A stretch of 59,045 nucleotides of DNA from Paracoccaceae bacterium. Its GTDB lineage: Bacteria; Pseudomonadota; Alphaproteobacteria; Rhodobacterales; Rhodobacteraceae. The DNA is taken from positions 1 to 59,045 of the forward strand of contig JASJAU010000040.1 of the NCBI GenBank assembly GCA_030066855.1. Direction: 5' to 3'. The translations under genes were made by a program, and so were the position numbers. The first letter of the stretch is position 1, and every line of letters starts with the position of its first letter. Shown in pieces: positions 47,131 to 56,898 of this stretch. The notes under the pieces were generated by a model. The model had not been told where the DNA came from. It saw only the letters and a list, made by a program, of their open reading frames with translations, and did not search any database.

Positions 47131-48495
47131 TCAGCCGGCACCAAATACATCACCGACAAGCGCTTGCAGGTCCGGCATCTTCTGGGCCCTGACACCCGTC
47201 TCGGCGCTCGCCTTGCTTCCCTCGGGCAGGATAGCCGCCTCAAAACCCAGTTTTCGGGCCTCTTTAAGCCGCGTCTCGGTCTGCCCCACGGGACGCAGGT
47301 TCCCTGATAGGCTGATTTCTCCAAAAACGACAGTATTGGCGGGCAGGCTCACATCTTCGCGGGCGGAGAGTAGCGCTGCGGCCACAGCGAGATCGGCGGC
47401 CGGTTCGGTGACGCGGAGGCCGCCCGCGATGTTCAGATAGACGTCGAGACCGGCGAATGGGATGCCGCAGCGCGCTTCGAGGACCGCGAGGATCATGGCG
47501 AGCCGCCCGCCGTCCCAGCCGACGACCGAGCGGCGGGCCTGACCGGCAGGGGCAGGGGAAACGAGCGCCTGGAACTCGCAAAGAACAGGGCGCGTGCCCT
47601 CAATCCCAGCGAAAACGACCGATCCGGCGCTTTGCTGCTCCCGGTCAGAGAGGAAGAGCACAGAGGGGTTTGCGACCTCCTGTAATCCGGAGCCTGTCAT
47701 CTCGAAGACGCCGATCTCATCCGCTGGGCCGAAGCGGTTCTTGACTGCGCGGAGTATGCGAAACTGGTGCCCGCGCTCGCCTTCGAAGTAGAGCACGGTG
47801 TCGACCATATGCTCGACCACGCGCGGGCCAGCGATCTGTCCCTCTTTGGTGACGTGGCCGACCAGCACGACGCTGATCCCTCGCCGTTTCGCGAAACGGG
47901 TCAGCTCATGCGCGGCGGCGCGCACCTGGCTGACCGACCCGGGCGCAGACCCCACGGTGTCGAGCCACATGGTCTGGATCGAGTCGATGATCGCGACATC
48001 CGGCCGCTCTTTATCGAGTGTCGTCAGGATGTCACGCAGGTTCGTCTCCGCCGCGAGCCTGACGCTGGCGCCTTCCAGCCCGAGGCGCTTCGCCCGCATG
48101 CGGACCTGGGCCGCCGCTTCCTCGCCGGAGACGTAGACGGCCTTTAGACCGGCTCCCGCAAAGGCGGCGGCGGCTTGCAGGAGGACGGTGGATTTTCCGA
48201 TGCCGGGGTCGCCGCCCACCAGAACGGCGGAGGCGGGTACGAGACCGCCGCCCAGCACGCGATCGAGTTCGGCCATGCCGGAGCGCGTTCGCGCGGGGGG
48301 CTGTTCGTCCGAGACCAGATCACTGAGCGCGATCGCCTTGCCCCGCGCCTGGCCGAGCGATGCTGATCCGGCGCCTTCGCTCAGCCCGCTATCCTCGGTG
48401 ATCGTATTCCAAGCGCCACATTCGTCGCAGCGGCCGGACCATTTGGAATGGACCGCGCCGCAATTCGTGCAGGTGAAGGTGGACTGCTTGGCCAT
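47131..48495 (-). CDS. radA: DNA repair protein RadA
   Basis: This is a 454-residue branch-migration ATPase of recombination. The N-terminal zinc finger is CTNCGAVHSKWSGRCDEC. Walker A is GGDPGIGKST, and the RadA-specific KNRFG motif is present. The C-terminal Lon-like domain has LAMILAVLEARCGIPF. I used the ATG at 48495 (MAKQSTFTC) over an earlier one at 48549 because the zinc finger starts just after it. cvpA follows. Confidence 0.97.
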   Translation of the reverse strand: MAKQSTFTCTNCGAVHSKWSGRCDECGAWNTITEDSGLSEGAGSASLGQARGKAIALSDLVSDEQPPARTRSGMAELDRVLGGGLVPASAVLVGGDPGIGKSTVLLQAAAAFAGAGLKAVYVSGEEAAAQVRMRAKRLGLEGASVRLAAETNLRDILTTLDKERPDVAIIDSIQTMWLDTVGSAPGSVSQVRAAAHELTRFAKRRGISVVLVGHVTKEGQIAGPRVVEHMVDTVLYFEGERGHQFRILRAVKNRFGPADEIGVFEMTGSGLQEVANPSVLFLSDREQQSAGSVVFAGIEGTRPVLCEFQALVSPAPAGQARRSVVGWDGGRLAMILAVLEARCGIPFAGLDVYLNIAGGLRVTEPAADLAVAAALLSAREDVSLPANTVVFGEISLSGNLRPVGQTETRLKEARKLGFEAAILPEGSKASAETGVRAQKMPDLQALVGDVFGAG

Positions 48496-48538
48496 GCCGC
48501 CTTCTTGCCCCCGCCATTGCGCGGAGGCAAGGCGGCGC

Positions 48539-49327
48539 TCAGTCGGCAACCACGCTCGGCGACTGACGGCTCCGAAGCGAAATGATCTCCGAGCGCTTGC
48601 CTTTCTTTCGCGTCACCGGGCCGAGACCCATCTCGGGAAGCAGTTCGTTCAATTCGTTGATAAGCTGATCCAACCGGGATTGCGCGATATCCTCTTCGAG
48701 CGCGACCCGGTCGTGCCAGCGCCGGATCTCGCGGGAGGCGGCGAGCGCTGTCTCGATCCGGCCCTGCAGACGGCTCGCCTCGCCCTCGCGCTCGGCCAGG
48801 AAGGTCCGCGCCCGTTCGATCGCCTCGTTGGAATAACGATGGGCCAGATCCTCGCTGACGCGTGACATCCGCGCGGCCAGCTCAAGAATGGCGGGCTCGA
48901 GGTTTCCGAGGTCCGGATGGTCGGCCAGATGCGCCATCCGTTCACGCACGGCGTCGTATTCGCTCGGCAGAGTGAAGACGCCTTCGCGGTCCGCAGCGTG
49001 GGCTGCGAAGTAGGCGCGTGCGACGTCTTCCATGCGGATGTTGAAGTCGCGATGCGCCGTCTCCAATCGAAGGACGCGCCAGTTCGCGGGCATGTAGGCC
49101 AGAAGCAGAACGGCGCCTGCAAGCGCAAGGCCATGAATCCAGAGGCCTGCGTCCAAGGGCTCTCCGCCGGCGCGAGTCAGGGTGACGGAGAGGCGTGGCC
49201 CGTCGCCGGCAAGCGCCCAGACGAATGCCGCTGCCAGACCGATGGAAAGGAGAGAAAACGCTGCGATCGCAATGAGTTGGAAGAATGACTGAACGCGCCA
49301 AACCTGCGCGAGACCGAAACCGAACAT
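48539..49327 (-). CDS. Membrane-anchored coiled-coil protein
   Basis: This is a 262-residue protein with two N-terminal membrane segments (about residues 15-40 and 60-80). A long helical cytosolic part follows, with a conserved segment AHRDFNIRMEDVARAYFAAH and a coiled coil at about 160-240. I have seen relatives labelled DNA repair protein, but no DNA-repair motif is visible and the label probably derives from adjacency to radA. The ATG at 49327 is preferred over a TTG at 49339. Confidence 0.8.
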   Translation of the reverse strand: MFGFGLAQVWRVQSFFQLIAIAAFSLLSIGLAAAFVWALAGDGPRLSVTLTRAGGEPLDAGLWIHGLALAGAVLLLAYMPANWRVLRLETAHRDFNIRMEDVARAYFAAHAADREGVFTLPSEYDAVRERMAHLADHPDLGNLEPAILELAARMSRVSEDLAHRYSNEAIERARTFLAEREGEASRLQGRIETALAASREIRRWHDRVALEEDIAQSRLDQLINELNELLPEMGLGPVTRKKGKRSEIISLRSRQSPSVVAD

Positions 49328-49451
49328 GACAAACCCCAAAACTGTTTACCCCAGCACCGGCATAAAGACACGCGCCGGAACATGTGCAACGTACCACAGA
49401 ACCCGCCGATTCCGATGGAAACAGGGTGTTGACCGTTTCTGACAAGCCCCG

Positions 49452-50027
49452 TCAGCGGACGAAGGGCAGGTCGCCGATAGCTCCCGGCGGCGGGAGAAGC
49501 CGGCGCGAACGCCGCTCCTCGCTGGTCTTGAGCCCGCGCATGTCGCGGGCGACAGACAACAGCGACTTATGCTCGGCGAAGGCGAGAGGCGTGTCGGCAG
49601 GCTTGGGTTTCACCGGTCTGTGGTGGCGGAAGAGCGGCACCGGGGCTGGTGGTGCAACCGGGTCCGTCAGAACGAGTGTCGGTTTTATCCTTGGCATTGG
49701 CGGCTCCTCGGCCTCCAGCGGCGCCCCAGGAGCCGGTTCGTAGCGGTCGCGGCGTCCGACTCCCAGGACCACGACCACCGCCATCCAAAGTGGCGGGGAG
49801 AGCACGGCGGAAAGAAGGAACGCCGTTTGCGGTGGCTGAAACGCCAGCGCCCAGGGCAGAAGCCCGGCGGCGGTGAAGGCGGAAAACCCGCAAATAAGGG
49901 CGTAGACCCACATGTTCGAGGTTGTGGAGATCGCCAGCCGGCGAAAGGCCAGGATCGCCACGCCGATTGGCAGCGCAAGAATGAATGCCCGGATCAGGAC
50001 AGCGAACAGCAGCTCAACGGCCGACAT
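49452..50027 (-). CDS. Polytopic membrane protein with Pro-rich tail
   Basis: This is a 191-residue protein with about three membrane segments in the first 95 residues (VELLFAVLIRAFILALPIGV, then two more) and a polar, Pro-rich C-terminal half with a RHHRPVKPKPAD stretch and a basic end. I recognise no family. The ATG at 50027 follows a GGAGCTAGC-type site; an upstream extension to 50117 is not supported. It lies between mlaF and the coiled-coil protein gene. Confidence 0.7.
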   Translation of the reverse strand: MSAVELLFAVLIRAFILALPIGVAILAFRRLAISTTSNMWVYALICGFSAFTAAGLLPWALAFQPPQTAFLLSAVLSPPLWMAVVVVLGVGRRDRYEPAPGAPLEAEEPPMPRIKPTLVLTDPVAPPAPVPLFRHHRPVKPKPADTPLAFAEHKSLLSVARDMRGLKTSEERRSRRLLPPPGAIGDLPFVR

Positions 50028-50152
50028 AGCTAGCTCCGCGTCTTCGGCCACCCCCAGTGACCAGCAGCTGAAGCCATCTTGGTTAACAAATGGTAAGGAG
50101 TCCCGGAGTGTTTCCAATTCGTGAACGAACTGTTGCGAATCCGCCAGATTGG

Positions 50153-50914
50153 TCAGCGCAGGGCTTCAATCGGCCCTTCGGCGCTGCCGGTCACGAATTG
50201 GTGCAGGTAGGGATCGTGGCTTCCGTCCAAGTCGCCCACGGGGCCGCTCCAGCGCACCTTGCCGTTGTGGATCATGGCGACGTCGTCGGCGATGGCGCGG
50301 ACGCTCGACATGTCATGGGTGATGGTCATGGCAGTCGCACCCATCTCGACCACGATCTCGCGGATCAGATCATTTATCACGCCCGCCATGATCGGGTCGA
50401 GGCCGGTGGTCGGCTCATCGAAGAAGATAATCTCGGGGTCGGCGGCGATAGCGCGTGCGAGCCCTACGCGTTTCTGCATGCCGCCCGACAGCTCTGCTGG
50501 ATAGAGATCGGCCACGTCCGGGGTCAGGCCGACGCGACGGAGCTTTTCCTTTGCGATCTCGCGCGCTTCGTCTTTCGATTTCTTGAGCGAGCCCCGGAGA
50601 AGACGGAACGAGACATTCTGCCAGACGGGCAGGGAGTCGAAAAGCGCCGCGCCCTGAAACAGCATCCCGAAGCGGGCGAGAAAGGCGTCCCGCTCTTCTG
50701 AACCCTGCTTCATATGGGTGACGTCCTGCCCGTCGACCAGAACAACGCCGTCATCCGGCGGGATCAGGCCGAGTATGCACTTCAGCGTCACCGATTTGCC
50801 CGTGCCCGAGCCGCCGATGATCACCATGCTCTCCCCCTTGGGGACGGTCAGATCGACGCCCCGGAGAACCTCCTTGGTGCCGAAGGCTTTGGTTATGCCC
50901 TGGATCTCGATCAT
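50153..50914 (-). CDS. mlaF: ABC transporter ATP-binding protein MlaF
   Basis: This is a 253-residue ATPase of the lipid-asymmetry (Mla/Mkl) transporter. Walker A is GGSGTGKSVTLK, the signature is LSGGMQKRVGLARA, Walker B is EIIFFDEPTTGLDP and the H-loop is ITHDMSS. The family-specific FGMLFQGAALFDS is present. Phospholipid or sterol transport between membranes is the family role. Its ATG overlaps the mlaE stop. No mlaD or mlaC gene is adjacent here. Confidence 0.93.
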   Translation of the reverse strand: MIEIQGITKAFGTKEVLRGVDLTVPKGESMVIIGGSGTGKSVTLKCILGLIPPDDGVVLVDGQDVTHMKQGSEERDAFLARFGMLFQGAALFDSLPVWQNVSFRLLRGSLKKSKDEAREIAKEKLRRVGLTPDVADLYPAELSGGMQKRVGLARAIAADPEIIFFDEPTTGLDPIMAGVINDLIREIVVEMGATAMTITHDMSSVRAIADDVAMIHNGKVRWSGPVGDLDGSHDPYLHQFVTGSAEGPIEALR

Positions 50915-51684
50915 GCGGCGAAGAACAGCTCGGTGAGGAGGAAGTTGGCGGCGAGTATCAGGACGCTTGCCGCCACGACCGCGCCCTTTGTGGCCGCGCC
51001 CACGCCCTGGGCGCCGCGCCCTGACCGCATCCCGAAGTAGCAGCCCATCAGCGCGGCGATGAAGCCGAAGACCGCGCCTTTGACAAGAGAGGAGATGATG
51101 TCGAGCGCCTCGAGAAAATCAATCGTGTTGGTGAGATAGGTTGCGGCGTTGAAGCCCAGCCGGTTCACGCCGACCATATATCCGCCCATGATCCCGATCA
51201 CGTCGCCGATGCCGACCAGCACAGGGACGACCAGCGTCGCGGCCAGCACGCGGGGCAGCGTCAGGTACTTCATCGGGTTGGTCGAGAGCGTGACCAGCGC
51301 GTCGATCTGCTCGGTCACCTTCATCGTCGCGATCTCGGCGGCGATCGACGAAGTGACGCGCGCCGCGATCATCAAGCCGACCAGAACCGGGCCCAGCTCC
51401 CGCACAATGCCGATGGCGACGATCTGCGGCACGACGGCTTCGGCAGAGAAGCGCGCGCCGCCGGCGTAAATCTGCAAGGCCAGCGCGCCGCCGGTGAAAA
51501 TCGTGGTGAGTCCGACGACGGGCAGCGAGAAGTACCCGATTTGCAGGAGCGCCGTGGCGAGCTCCCTTGGGTAATAGGGAGGTCGTGCGATGTGGCTGAC
51601 GGTCTCGACGGCGAAGAGCGTCACTCGCCCGATCGCGCTCAGCAGAATGAGGAAGGACCGTCCGATGGCGGCGAAGAAACTCAT
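50911..51684 (-). CDS. mlaE: ABC transporter permease MlaE
   Basis: This is a 257-residue permease with five or six membrane segments. Conserved features are FGTGAL-like [25 protein letters not shown] (near residue 105), [14 protein letters not shown] and [20 protein letters not shown]. It partners MlaF in lipid transport. Its start overlaps the alr stop and its stop overlaps the mlaF ATG, both by 4 bases. Confidence 0.94.
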   Translation of the reverse strand: MSFFAAIGRSFLILLSAIGRVTLFAVETVSHIARPPYYPRELATALLQIGYFSLPVVGLTTIFTGGALALQIYAGGARFSAEAVVPQIVAIGIVRELGPVLVGLMIAARVTSSIAAEIATMKVTEQIDALVTLSTNPMKYLTLPRVLAATLVVPVLVGIGDVIGIMGGYMVGVNRLGFNAATYLTNTIDFLEALDIISSLVKGAVFGFIAALMGCYFGMRSGRGAQGVGAATKGAVVAASVLILAANFLLTELFFAA

Positions 51685-52727
51685 GCGCCGCCCTCGTAGG
51701 TCCGGTGGTAGCGGGGCCCGAGTGATGTCAGGATCTCATAGCCGATCGTTCCCGCCGCGTCGGCCACATCGTCGACGCTCTGTGCCGGACAGAGGATGTC
51801 GAGCGTCTCAGGCGTGGCTCCAAGATGGCTGACGTCCACAGTGATCAAATCCATCGACACTCGGCCTACGACCGGGCAGGGCGTATCGCCCGCAAACACC
51901 CGCGCGTTCGGCCCTATGGCCCGGATCAACCCGTCCGCGTAGCCTGCTGAAATCGTGGCGACTTCAGTCTCTACCGTCGCCTCCCATGTATTGCCGTAGC
52001 CCACCGTCTCGAAGGGCCGCACCATGCGGGTCTGGATCACCGGGATCGAGAGCCGGACGACAGGCGCGGCGTCGGCAAAGGGTTGGCCGCCATATAGGCC
52101 GATGCCGGGGCGGGTCACCTCGAAATGGTACTCCGGCCCCAGGAGAATGCCGCCGGTCGCGGCGAAAGACCGGCGATGGGCCACTCCATCCGTCATCTCG
52201 CGGAACGCCTGAAGCTGCAGATGGTTCATCGCATGCGCGGGCTCATCGGCGCAGGCGAGATGGCTCATCACCAGACGCGGACCGGCCTCCATTAGCTCGC
52301 CCCTGAGCGCGTCCCAATCGGACCGCTCCATGCCGAGCCGATTCATGCCTGTGTCGAGCTGGACGCCGAAAGGACGGCCGGGCGCCTCCTTGAAGTGCCG
52401 CACGACTTGCTCCGGAGCGTTCAGCATCGGGATGAGGTTAGAGGCCTTCAACAGATCCGTGTCATGCGCCATGTGGCCTGAAAAGACGTAGATATCGGCC
52501 TCCGGACCGACCGCCCCCCGCACCTCGGCGCCTTCCTCCGCCTGGGCGACGAAAAAGCTCCGGACGCCCTCGGCCGCCAGAACCCGCGCCACGCGGTTGG
52601 CGTCGAGGCCATAGCCGTCGGCCTTCACGACCGCGCCGGTCTCGGTGTGCTCCCCCGACATCGCGTCGAGCGCCCGCCAGTTGGCGGCGACGGCGTCAAG
52701 GTCGATGGTCAGATGCGCGGCGCCCAT
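51681..52727 (-). CDS. alr: Alanine racemase
   Basis: This 348-residue PLP enzyme makes D-alanine for peptidoglycan. The PLP lysine is K35 in VVKADGYG. The catalytic tyrosine is in ISAGYADGL, and the dimer/arginine regions include [14 protein letters not shown] and [14 protein letters not shown] used the ATG at 52727; the open frame continues upstream to 52838 into the neighbouring gene with no support. No strong ribosome-binding site precedes it. Confidence 0.95.
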   Translation of the reverse strand: MGAAHLTIDLDAVAANWRALDAMSGEHTETGAVVKADGYGLDANRVARVLAAEGVRSFFVAQAEEGAEVRGAVGPEADIYVFSGHMAHDTDLLKASNLIPMLNAPEQVVRHFKEAPGRPFGVQLDTGMNRLGMERSDWDALRGELMEAGPRLVMSHLACADEPAHAMNHLQLQAFREMTDGVAHRRSFAATGGILLGPEYHFEVTRPGIGLYGGQPFADAAPVVRLSIPVIQTRMVRPFETVGYGNTWEATVETEVATISAGYADGLIRAIGPNARVFAGDTPCPVVGRVSMDLITVDVSHLGATPETLDILCPAQSVDDVADAAGTIGYEILTSLGPRYHRTYEGGA

Positions 52728-52780
52728 GGCTGTTGGTTTCGGCCAGCACCCCGTGGGCGTCAAGCGGAAAGGGGCCGTGC

Positions 52781-53584
52781 CTAAGGCTCGCCGTAGATCA
52801 GCTCGCGCTCGCGCCGGATCTTCTCCCCGATCATGCAATCGTAGCCGTCGGGTGTCTCGCCCGTCCGCCCGGAGGCGGGCCAGAGGCCGTCGGGCGGGCC
52901 GACCAGCTCCAGCACAATCTTGCGCCGCACCGCCAGCGGGAAGTCGGCCCAGTCGGTGACCGGCACGACGAAGGCGCCAGGACCGCCGATCACACAGGTC
53001 TCGTAATAGACGTCCAGATCGTCGATCCCCCAGCGCGAGGTCGAGTCCTCGGTCATCAAGGGTAAACCATTGATCACAATGCCTTTCTCCAGCGCCAAGT
53101 AGCGGGCTCGCACCACTGGGCGCCCGTCGTTGTTTGGCCCGTCACCTGAGACGTCGATGACCCGGCGGAGACCGTCGAAGAGGTTGCTTTCGATGTCCTC
53201 TGTCGCGAAGAGGATCGCGCCCGAGATCGAGGTGCGTCGCATGCCAGGATTGTAGGTCGCGACAAGCTTCTCGGAAAAGGCCTCCGCCGCTTCCTTCCCA
53301 TCGATCAGGGTCCAGGGTACAACCACGCGCTGGAGCCCGTTGCCCGCCCATTCGACATATGTGAGCGCGATGCTGCCAGTGAAGCTCGTCTCGATCGCGC
53401 GGGTGACCTCGTCGGAGCGGATCGCCTCGGCATAACCCTTGCGCTGCAGCTCCAGCTCCCACGGTCCCATCGAGCGCGAGACGTCAACCATCAGTGCCAG
53501 CTCCACGTCGACTTCGATCAGGTCGGAAGAGGCCGCCACGGGGGTTGAAAGGAGCAGGGCGGAGGCAAGCATCGCGCGAAGCAT
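52781..53584 (-). CDS. DUF1194 family von Willebrand A-like secreted protein
   Basis: This is a 267-residue protein with a Sec signal peptide ([12 protein letters not shown], cleavage near residue 19) and a vWA domain. The MIDAS motif is DVSRSMG (about residues 34-40); other parts are [14 protein letters not shown] and [13 protein letters not shown]. This matches DUF1194, a periplasmic family of unknown function. It follows the DUF924 gene with a 103-base gap and precedes alr on the same strand. Confidence 0.9.
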   Translation of the reverse strand: MLRAMLASALLLSTPVAASSDLIEVDVELALMVDVSRSMGPWELELQRKGYAEAIRSDEVTRAIETSFTGSIALTYVEWAGNGLQRVVVPWTLIDGKEAAEAFSEKLVATYNPGMRRTSISGAILFATEDIESNLFDGLRRVIDVSGDGPNNDGRPVVRARYLALEKGIVINGLPLMTEDSTSRWGIDDLDVYYETCVIGGPGAFVVPVTDWADFPLAVRRKIVLELVGPPDGLWPASGRTGETPDGYDCMIGEKIRRERELIYGEP

Positions 53585-53687
53585 GGGGTCAAGCTGGTCC
53601 GACGGGCAGGCCCAGTCCAGTCAAATCTGGGCGAAAGGCGGCTGGCAACCTCTTGGTGAGACTTCTCGGCGGTGAACCGAGGAGTTC

Positions 53688-54344
53688 CTATTGATCTCCG
53701 GAAACCACTTCCTCCACGCTACGCACATGTGGGAAGTCACCGGCCGCGATGTAGGCCTCTTCCTCGGGCGTCGACATCCGTCCGAGAATCGCATTTCGGT
53801 GAGGATGTCGGCCGAAAGCCTTTAGAACATCCTTTACCCGCTCGTGCTGATTTTTCAGACCGTCCTTCATCGGACCGAGGCATTCCGGAAGCTCGTCGGT
53901 GATCGTGTCCACGAACGCGTCCAGGCTCTCCAGCCGCGCCAGATGCTCGGGCCCTTCGCAGTGGCTCAGGGCGATGAGGAAGAAACACTTTTCGTAGAAT
54001 CTCAACTCGCCCGCGTGCCCGTTCGCGATGCCCTCCAGCGCGAGGCGCGCCGCCTTGATGTCTTGCGCGTAGGCCCCCGGCGTGTCGCGCCAATAAGAGC
54101 GGGGAAACTGATCGAGCGCGATCAAGAGCGCGAGCCTCCCGCGTGATGTTTCCGCCCAATGGTCCAGCTCGCCACGCGCTGCCGCCTCTGTAAGCGGGCC
54201 GAAACGCTCAATGATCGCGGCGTCCATACCGCCCTGCATCCGCTCGTCCCAAAAGGCGCCATGGGTTTCCGGATTGTTCTCGTGTCCAGTGTCGGGGAAC
54301 CAGAAGTCGAGCACCTGATCGGGCGTGAAGCTCGCGTCTTTCAT
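53688..54344 (-). CDS. DUF924 family protein
   Basis: This is a 218-residue helical protein of the DUF924 (TPR-like) type. Typical motifs are VLDFWFPDTG, the WAET..GRLALLIALDQFPR segment, CFFLIALSHCE and FGRHPHRNAILGRMSTPEEEAYI. The function is unknown. It is on the same strand as dnaB, 114 bases downstream of it, and probably independent. Confidence 0.9.
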   Translation of the reverse strand: MKDASFTPDQVLDFWFPDTGHENNPETHGAFWDERMQGGMDAAIIERFGPLTEAAARGELDHWAETSRGRLALLIALDQFPRSYWRDTPGAYAQDIKAARLALEGIANGHAGELRFYEKCFFLIALSHCEGPEHLARLESLDAFVDTITDELPECLGPMKDGLKNQHERVKDVLKAFGRHPHRNAILGRMSTPEEEAYIAAGDFPHVRSVEEVVSGDQ

Positions 54345-54458
54345 AGCGCGCGCCAGGCTTGCCCGTGCTTGAAGCCGTATTGATCCAAAGCCATCCCGTC
54401 CCCCGCAGTTCGTAAACGAATACCAGAGGCTAGCACAGGCGGCGCGAGCGCGGAACGC

Positions 54459-55958
54459 TCAGAACCGGTCGTCGTCCCGCTGCCAGGATCGCGCGAGGTT
54501 GCCGAATCTGGTGAACTGGCCTTCGAAAGCGAGTTTCACCGTGCCGATGGGGCCATGGCGTTGTTTTCCGATTATGACTTCGGCTAGGCCGTGGAGATTC
54601 GCCATCTCCTCCTGCCATTTCGCCATGGCCTCCGTGTCGTGATCGCCGGGTTTCTCCCGTTCCTTGTAGTATTCCTCGCGGAACACAAACATCACGACGT
54701 CGGCGTCTTGCTCGATAGAGCCTGATTCCCGAAGGTCGGAAAGCTGAGGCCGCTTGTCCTCGCGCGCCTCGACCTGACGCGAGAGCTGCGAGAGCGCGAC
54801 GACGGGGATGTCGAGCTCTTTCGCGATCGCCTTCAAACCTTGCGTTATTTCAGAGACTTCGTTGACCCGACTGTCCTTGGACGAGGTCGGGCGAACCAGC
54901 TGGAGGTAGTCGATGACCAGCGCGTCCAGCCCATGCTCGCGCTTCAGCCGCCGGGCGCGGGCGGCGAGCTGGGCGATCGGCAACGCCGGCGTATCGTCGA
55001 TGTAGAGCGGGCAGGCCTCAAGCGTCTTGGCGGCCTCGACTACATCGCGGAACTGCGCCTCGTTGAAGTCGCCCCGCCGGAGGAGCTCGGAAGAGACGCT
55101 GGCTTCGTCGGCGAGAATCCGGGTCGCCAGCTGTTCGGACGACATTTCGAGCGAGAAAAACCCGACCACGCCACCGTCAACCGCGCCTTCCGCGCCGTCT
55201 GGTTTCCGTCCCTTGCGATAGGATTTGGCGATGTGGAAGGCGATATTGGTGGCGAGCGAGGTCTTCCCCATCGAGGGGCGGCCCGCGAGGATGATTAGGT
55301 CGGAGCGGTGGAGGCCGCCGAGGATCTTGTCGAGATCGTTCAACCCGGTGGCAAGCCCGGAGAGATGGCCGTCCCGCTGATAGGCCGCGTTCGCAACTTC
55401 GACCGCGTCCTTCAGGGCGAGTAGGAAACTTTGGAACCCCTGATCCGACTGCCCGGCCTCGCCGAGCTTGTAGAGCGCCTGCTCGGCTTCGACGATCTGC
55501 TCTTTCGGCTCGCTCTCGACATCGACGCGGGATGCTTTGGCGGTGATGTCGCGCCCGAGGTCCATCAGGTGCCGCCGGATCGCCAGATCGTAGATCATCT
55601 GCGCGTAGTCTCGCGCCGCGAATGACGAGATCGCGGCGCCTGCCAGCCGGACGAGGTAGGCGGGACCGCCTAGCTCTTTGAGGCCGGGGTCGTCCTCGAG
55701 GAACGCCTTCAGCGTGACGGGTGATGCCAGCGCGTTCTTAGCGATGCGCGAGGCGGCGATCTCATAGATTCGCGCGTGCACCGGGTCGTAGAAATGGGTC
55801 TGATTGATGACGCCCGCGACCTTGTCGTAGACGTCGTTGTTGGTCAGGAGCGCGCCAAGAAGCTGTTGTTCCGCTTCGATGTTATGGGGGACGGTCTCTT
55901 CCGTCTCGCCCGATGCCTCGCCCTGCCGGATCTGCGCGATCTCGTTCATTCTGCTCAC
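54459..55958 (-). CDS. dnaB: Replicative DNA helicase DnaB
   Basis: This is a 499-residue hexameric replicative helicase. The N-terminal helical domain has VPHNIEAEQQLLGALL. The RecA-like motor has Walker A GRPSMGKTS, GFFSLEMSSEQLATR, Walker B LVIDYLQL and SQLSRQVEAREDKRP. There is no intein. The start is GTG at 55958, behind GAGGGCAGG; an ATG at 55949 would shorten it by 3 residues. The upstream 207-base gap to pyrE holds a hairpin. Confidence 0.97.
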   Translation of the reverse strand: MSRMNEIAQIRQGEASGETEETVPHNIEAEQQLLGALLTNNDVYDKVAGVINQTHFYDPVHARIYEIAASRIAKNALASPVTLKAFLEDDPGLKELGGPAYLVRLAGAAISSFAARDYAQMIYDLAIRRHLMDLGRDITAKASRVDVESEPKEQIVEAEQALYKLGEAGQSDQGFQSFLLALKDAVEVANAAYQRDGHLSGLATGLNDLDKILGGLHRSDLIILAGRPSMGKTSLATNIAFHIAKSYRKGRKPDGAEGAVDGGVVGFFSLEMSSEQLATRILADEASVSSELLRRGDFNEAQFRDVVEAAKTLEACPLYIDDTPALPIAQLAARARRLKREHGLDALVIDYLQLVRPTSSKDSRVNEVSEITQGLKAIAKELDIPVVALSQLSRQVEAREDKRPQLSDLRESGSIEQDADVVMFVFREEYYKEREKPGDHDTEAMAKWQEEMANLHGLAEVIIGKQRHGPIGTVKLAFEGQFTRFGNLARSWQRDDDRF

Positions 55959-56117
55959 CCTGCCCTCGGGCTTCTTGTTACCTCCCGCGCCTTGGGTCGC
56001 GCTAGGAGGAAATCCCTGGGGGTAAGTGGCAGGATAACCCTGAGGGCAAGCGCAGTCGATGGAAAATCTGGTGGAGCGGGCCGGATCAGCCTCTAGATCG
56101 GGTTCGGTGCGGGTGAT

Positions 56118-56138
56118 TCTGTGGGCGCTTCGCCCACA
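56118..56138. terminator. Hairpin CTGTGGGCG-CTT-CGCCCACAG after pyrE
   Basis: Perfect 9-base arms with a 3-base loop lie 28 bases beyond the pyrE stop. There is no U-tract on the minus side, so it may stabilise the transcript end or terminate weakly. The rest of 55959-56165 holds the dnaB upstream region and nothing else I can identify. Confidence 0.45.
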
Positions 56139-56165
56139 GGTTTCGCGCCGCTGTGGAGAAGAAAA

Positions 56166-56840
56166 TTAGCGCCGCGCCTCCTGCCAGGCGCGGGGCGCGC
56201 GGAGGAAGGTCTCGACCTCGTCGAGCGTCGCTGCGTCAAAGGCGCCACCCTCCCGCGCGGCGGCCAGAACGTCCCACCAGGTGCAGAGGTGGTGGAGCCG
56301 GACGCCGTGGCTGGCGAGCGTGTCGATCGTCTCGGGGAAAATGCCGTAGTAGAAGATGACGGCGGTGTGGGCGCAGCTCGCGCCGGTTTCTCGGATGGCA
56401 TCGACGAAGGAGAGCTTGGAGCCGCCGTCGGTCGTCAGGTCCTCGACCAGGAGAACGCGCTGGCCCTCGGCCATCACGCCTTCGATCCGGGCGTTCCGGC
56501 CATAGCCCTTGGGCTTTTTTCGGACATAGGTCATCGGCAGGCCCATCCGCTCGGCCACGAGCGCTGAGAACGGGATGCCCGCCGTCTCGCCGCCCGCGAC
56601 GTTGTCGAAAGTCTCGAAACCCGCGTCCCGCATCACGGTGACGGTCAGAAAGTCCATCAACGTCGAGCGGATGCGAGGGTAGGAGATGAGCTTGCGGCAG
56701 TCGATGTAGGTGGGCGATGGAAGGCCGGAGGCGAGGGTGTAAGGCTCGGCCGGGCTGAAATGTACCGCCTCGATCTCAAGGAGCATGTTCGCGGAGAGGC
56801 GGGCGATTTCGTCTTTGGCGGGAAAGCTGGAAGGGATCAT
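56166..56840 (-). CDS. pyrE: Orotate phosphoribosyltransferase
   Basis: This 224-residue enzyme converts orotate and PRPP to OMP in pyrimidine synthesis. The PRPP loop is [14 protein letters not shown]. Other features are [24 protein letters not shown] and [17 protein letters not shown]. The length is typical of the alphaproteobacterial form. It lies 58 bases downstream of pyrC on the same strand and is probably cotranscribed. Confidence 0.95.
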   Translation of the reverse strand: MIPSSFPAKDEIARLSANMLLEIEAVHFSPAEPYTLASGLPSPTYIDCRKLISYPRIRSTLMDFLTVTVMRDAGFETFDNVAGGETAGIPFSALVAERMGLPMTYVRKKPKGYGRNARIEGVMAEGQRVLLVEDLTTDGGSKLSFVDAIRETGASCAHTAVIFYYGIFPETIDTLASHGVRLHHLCTWWDVLAAAREGGAFDAATLDEVETFLRAPRAWQEARR

Positions 56841-56898
56841 TCAGGTCTCGCATTGTCAAAGAGACGACCATGCAGATCTCGTCGAAGAGATTTGCGGC

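Noticed and set aside
48539-49327. Label of the coiled-coil protein as a DNA repair protein
   Set aside because: No nuclease, helicase or DNA-binding motif is visible; the label likely comes from adjacency to radA.
50072-50096. CtrA-like TTAA-N-TTAA motif near 50.08 kb
   Set aside because: The half-site spacing is 6 instead of 7 bases and only one half matches well.
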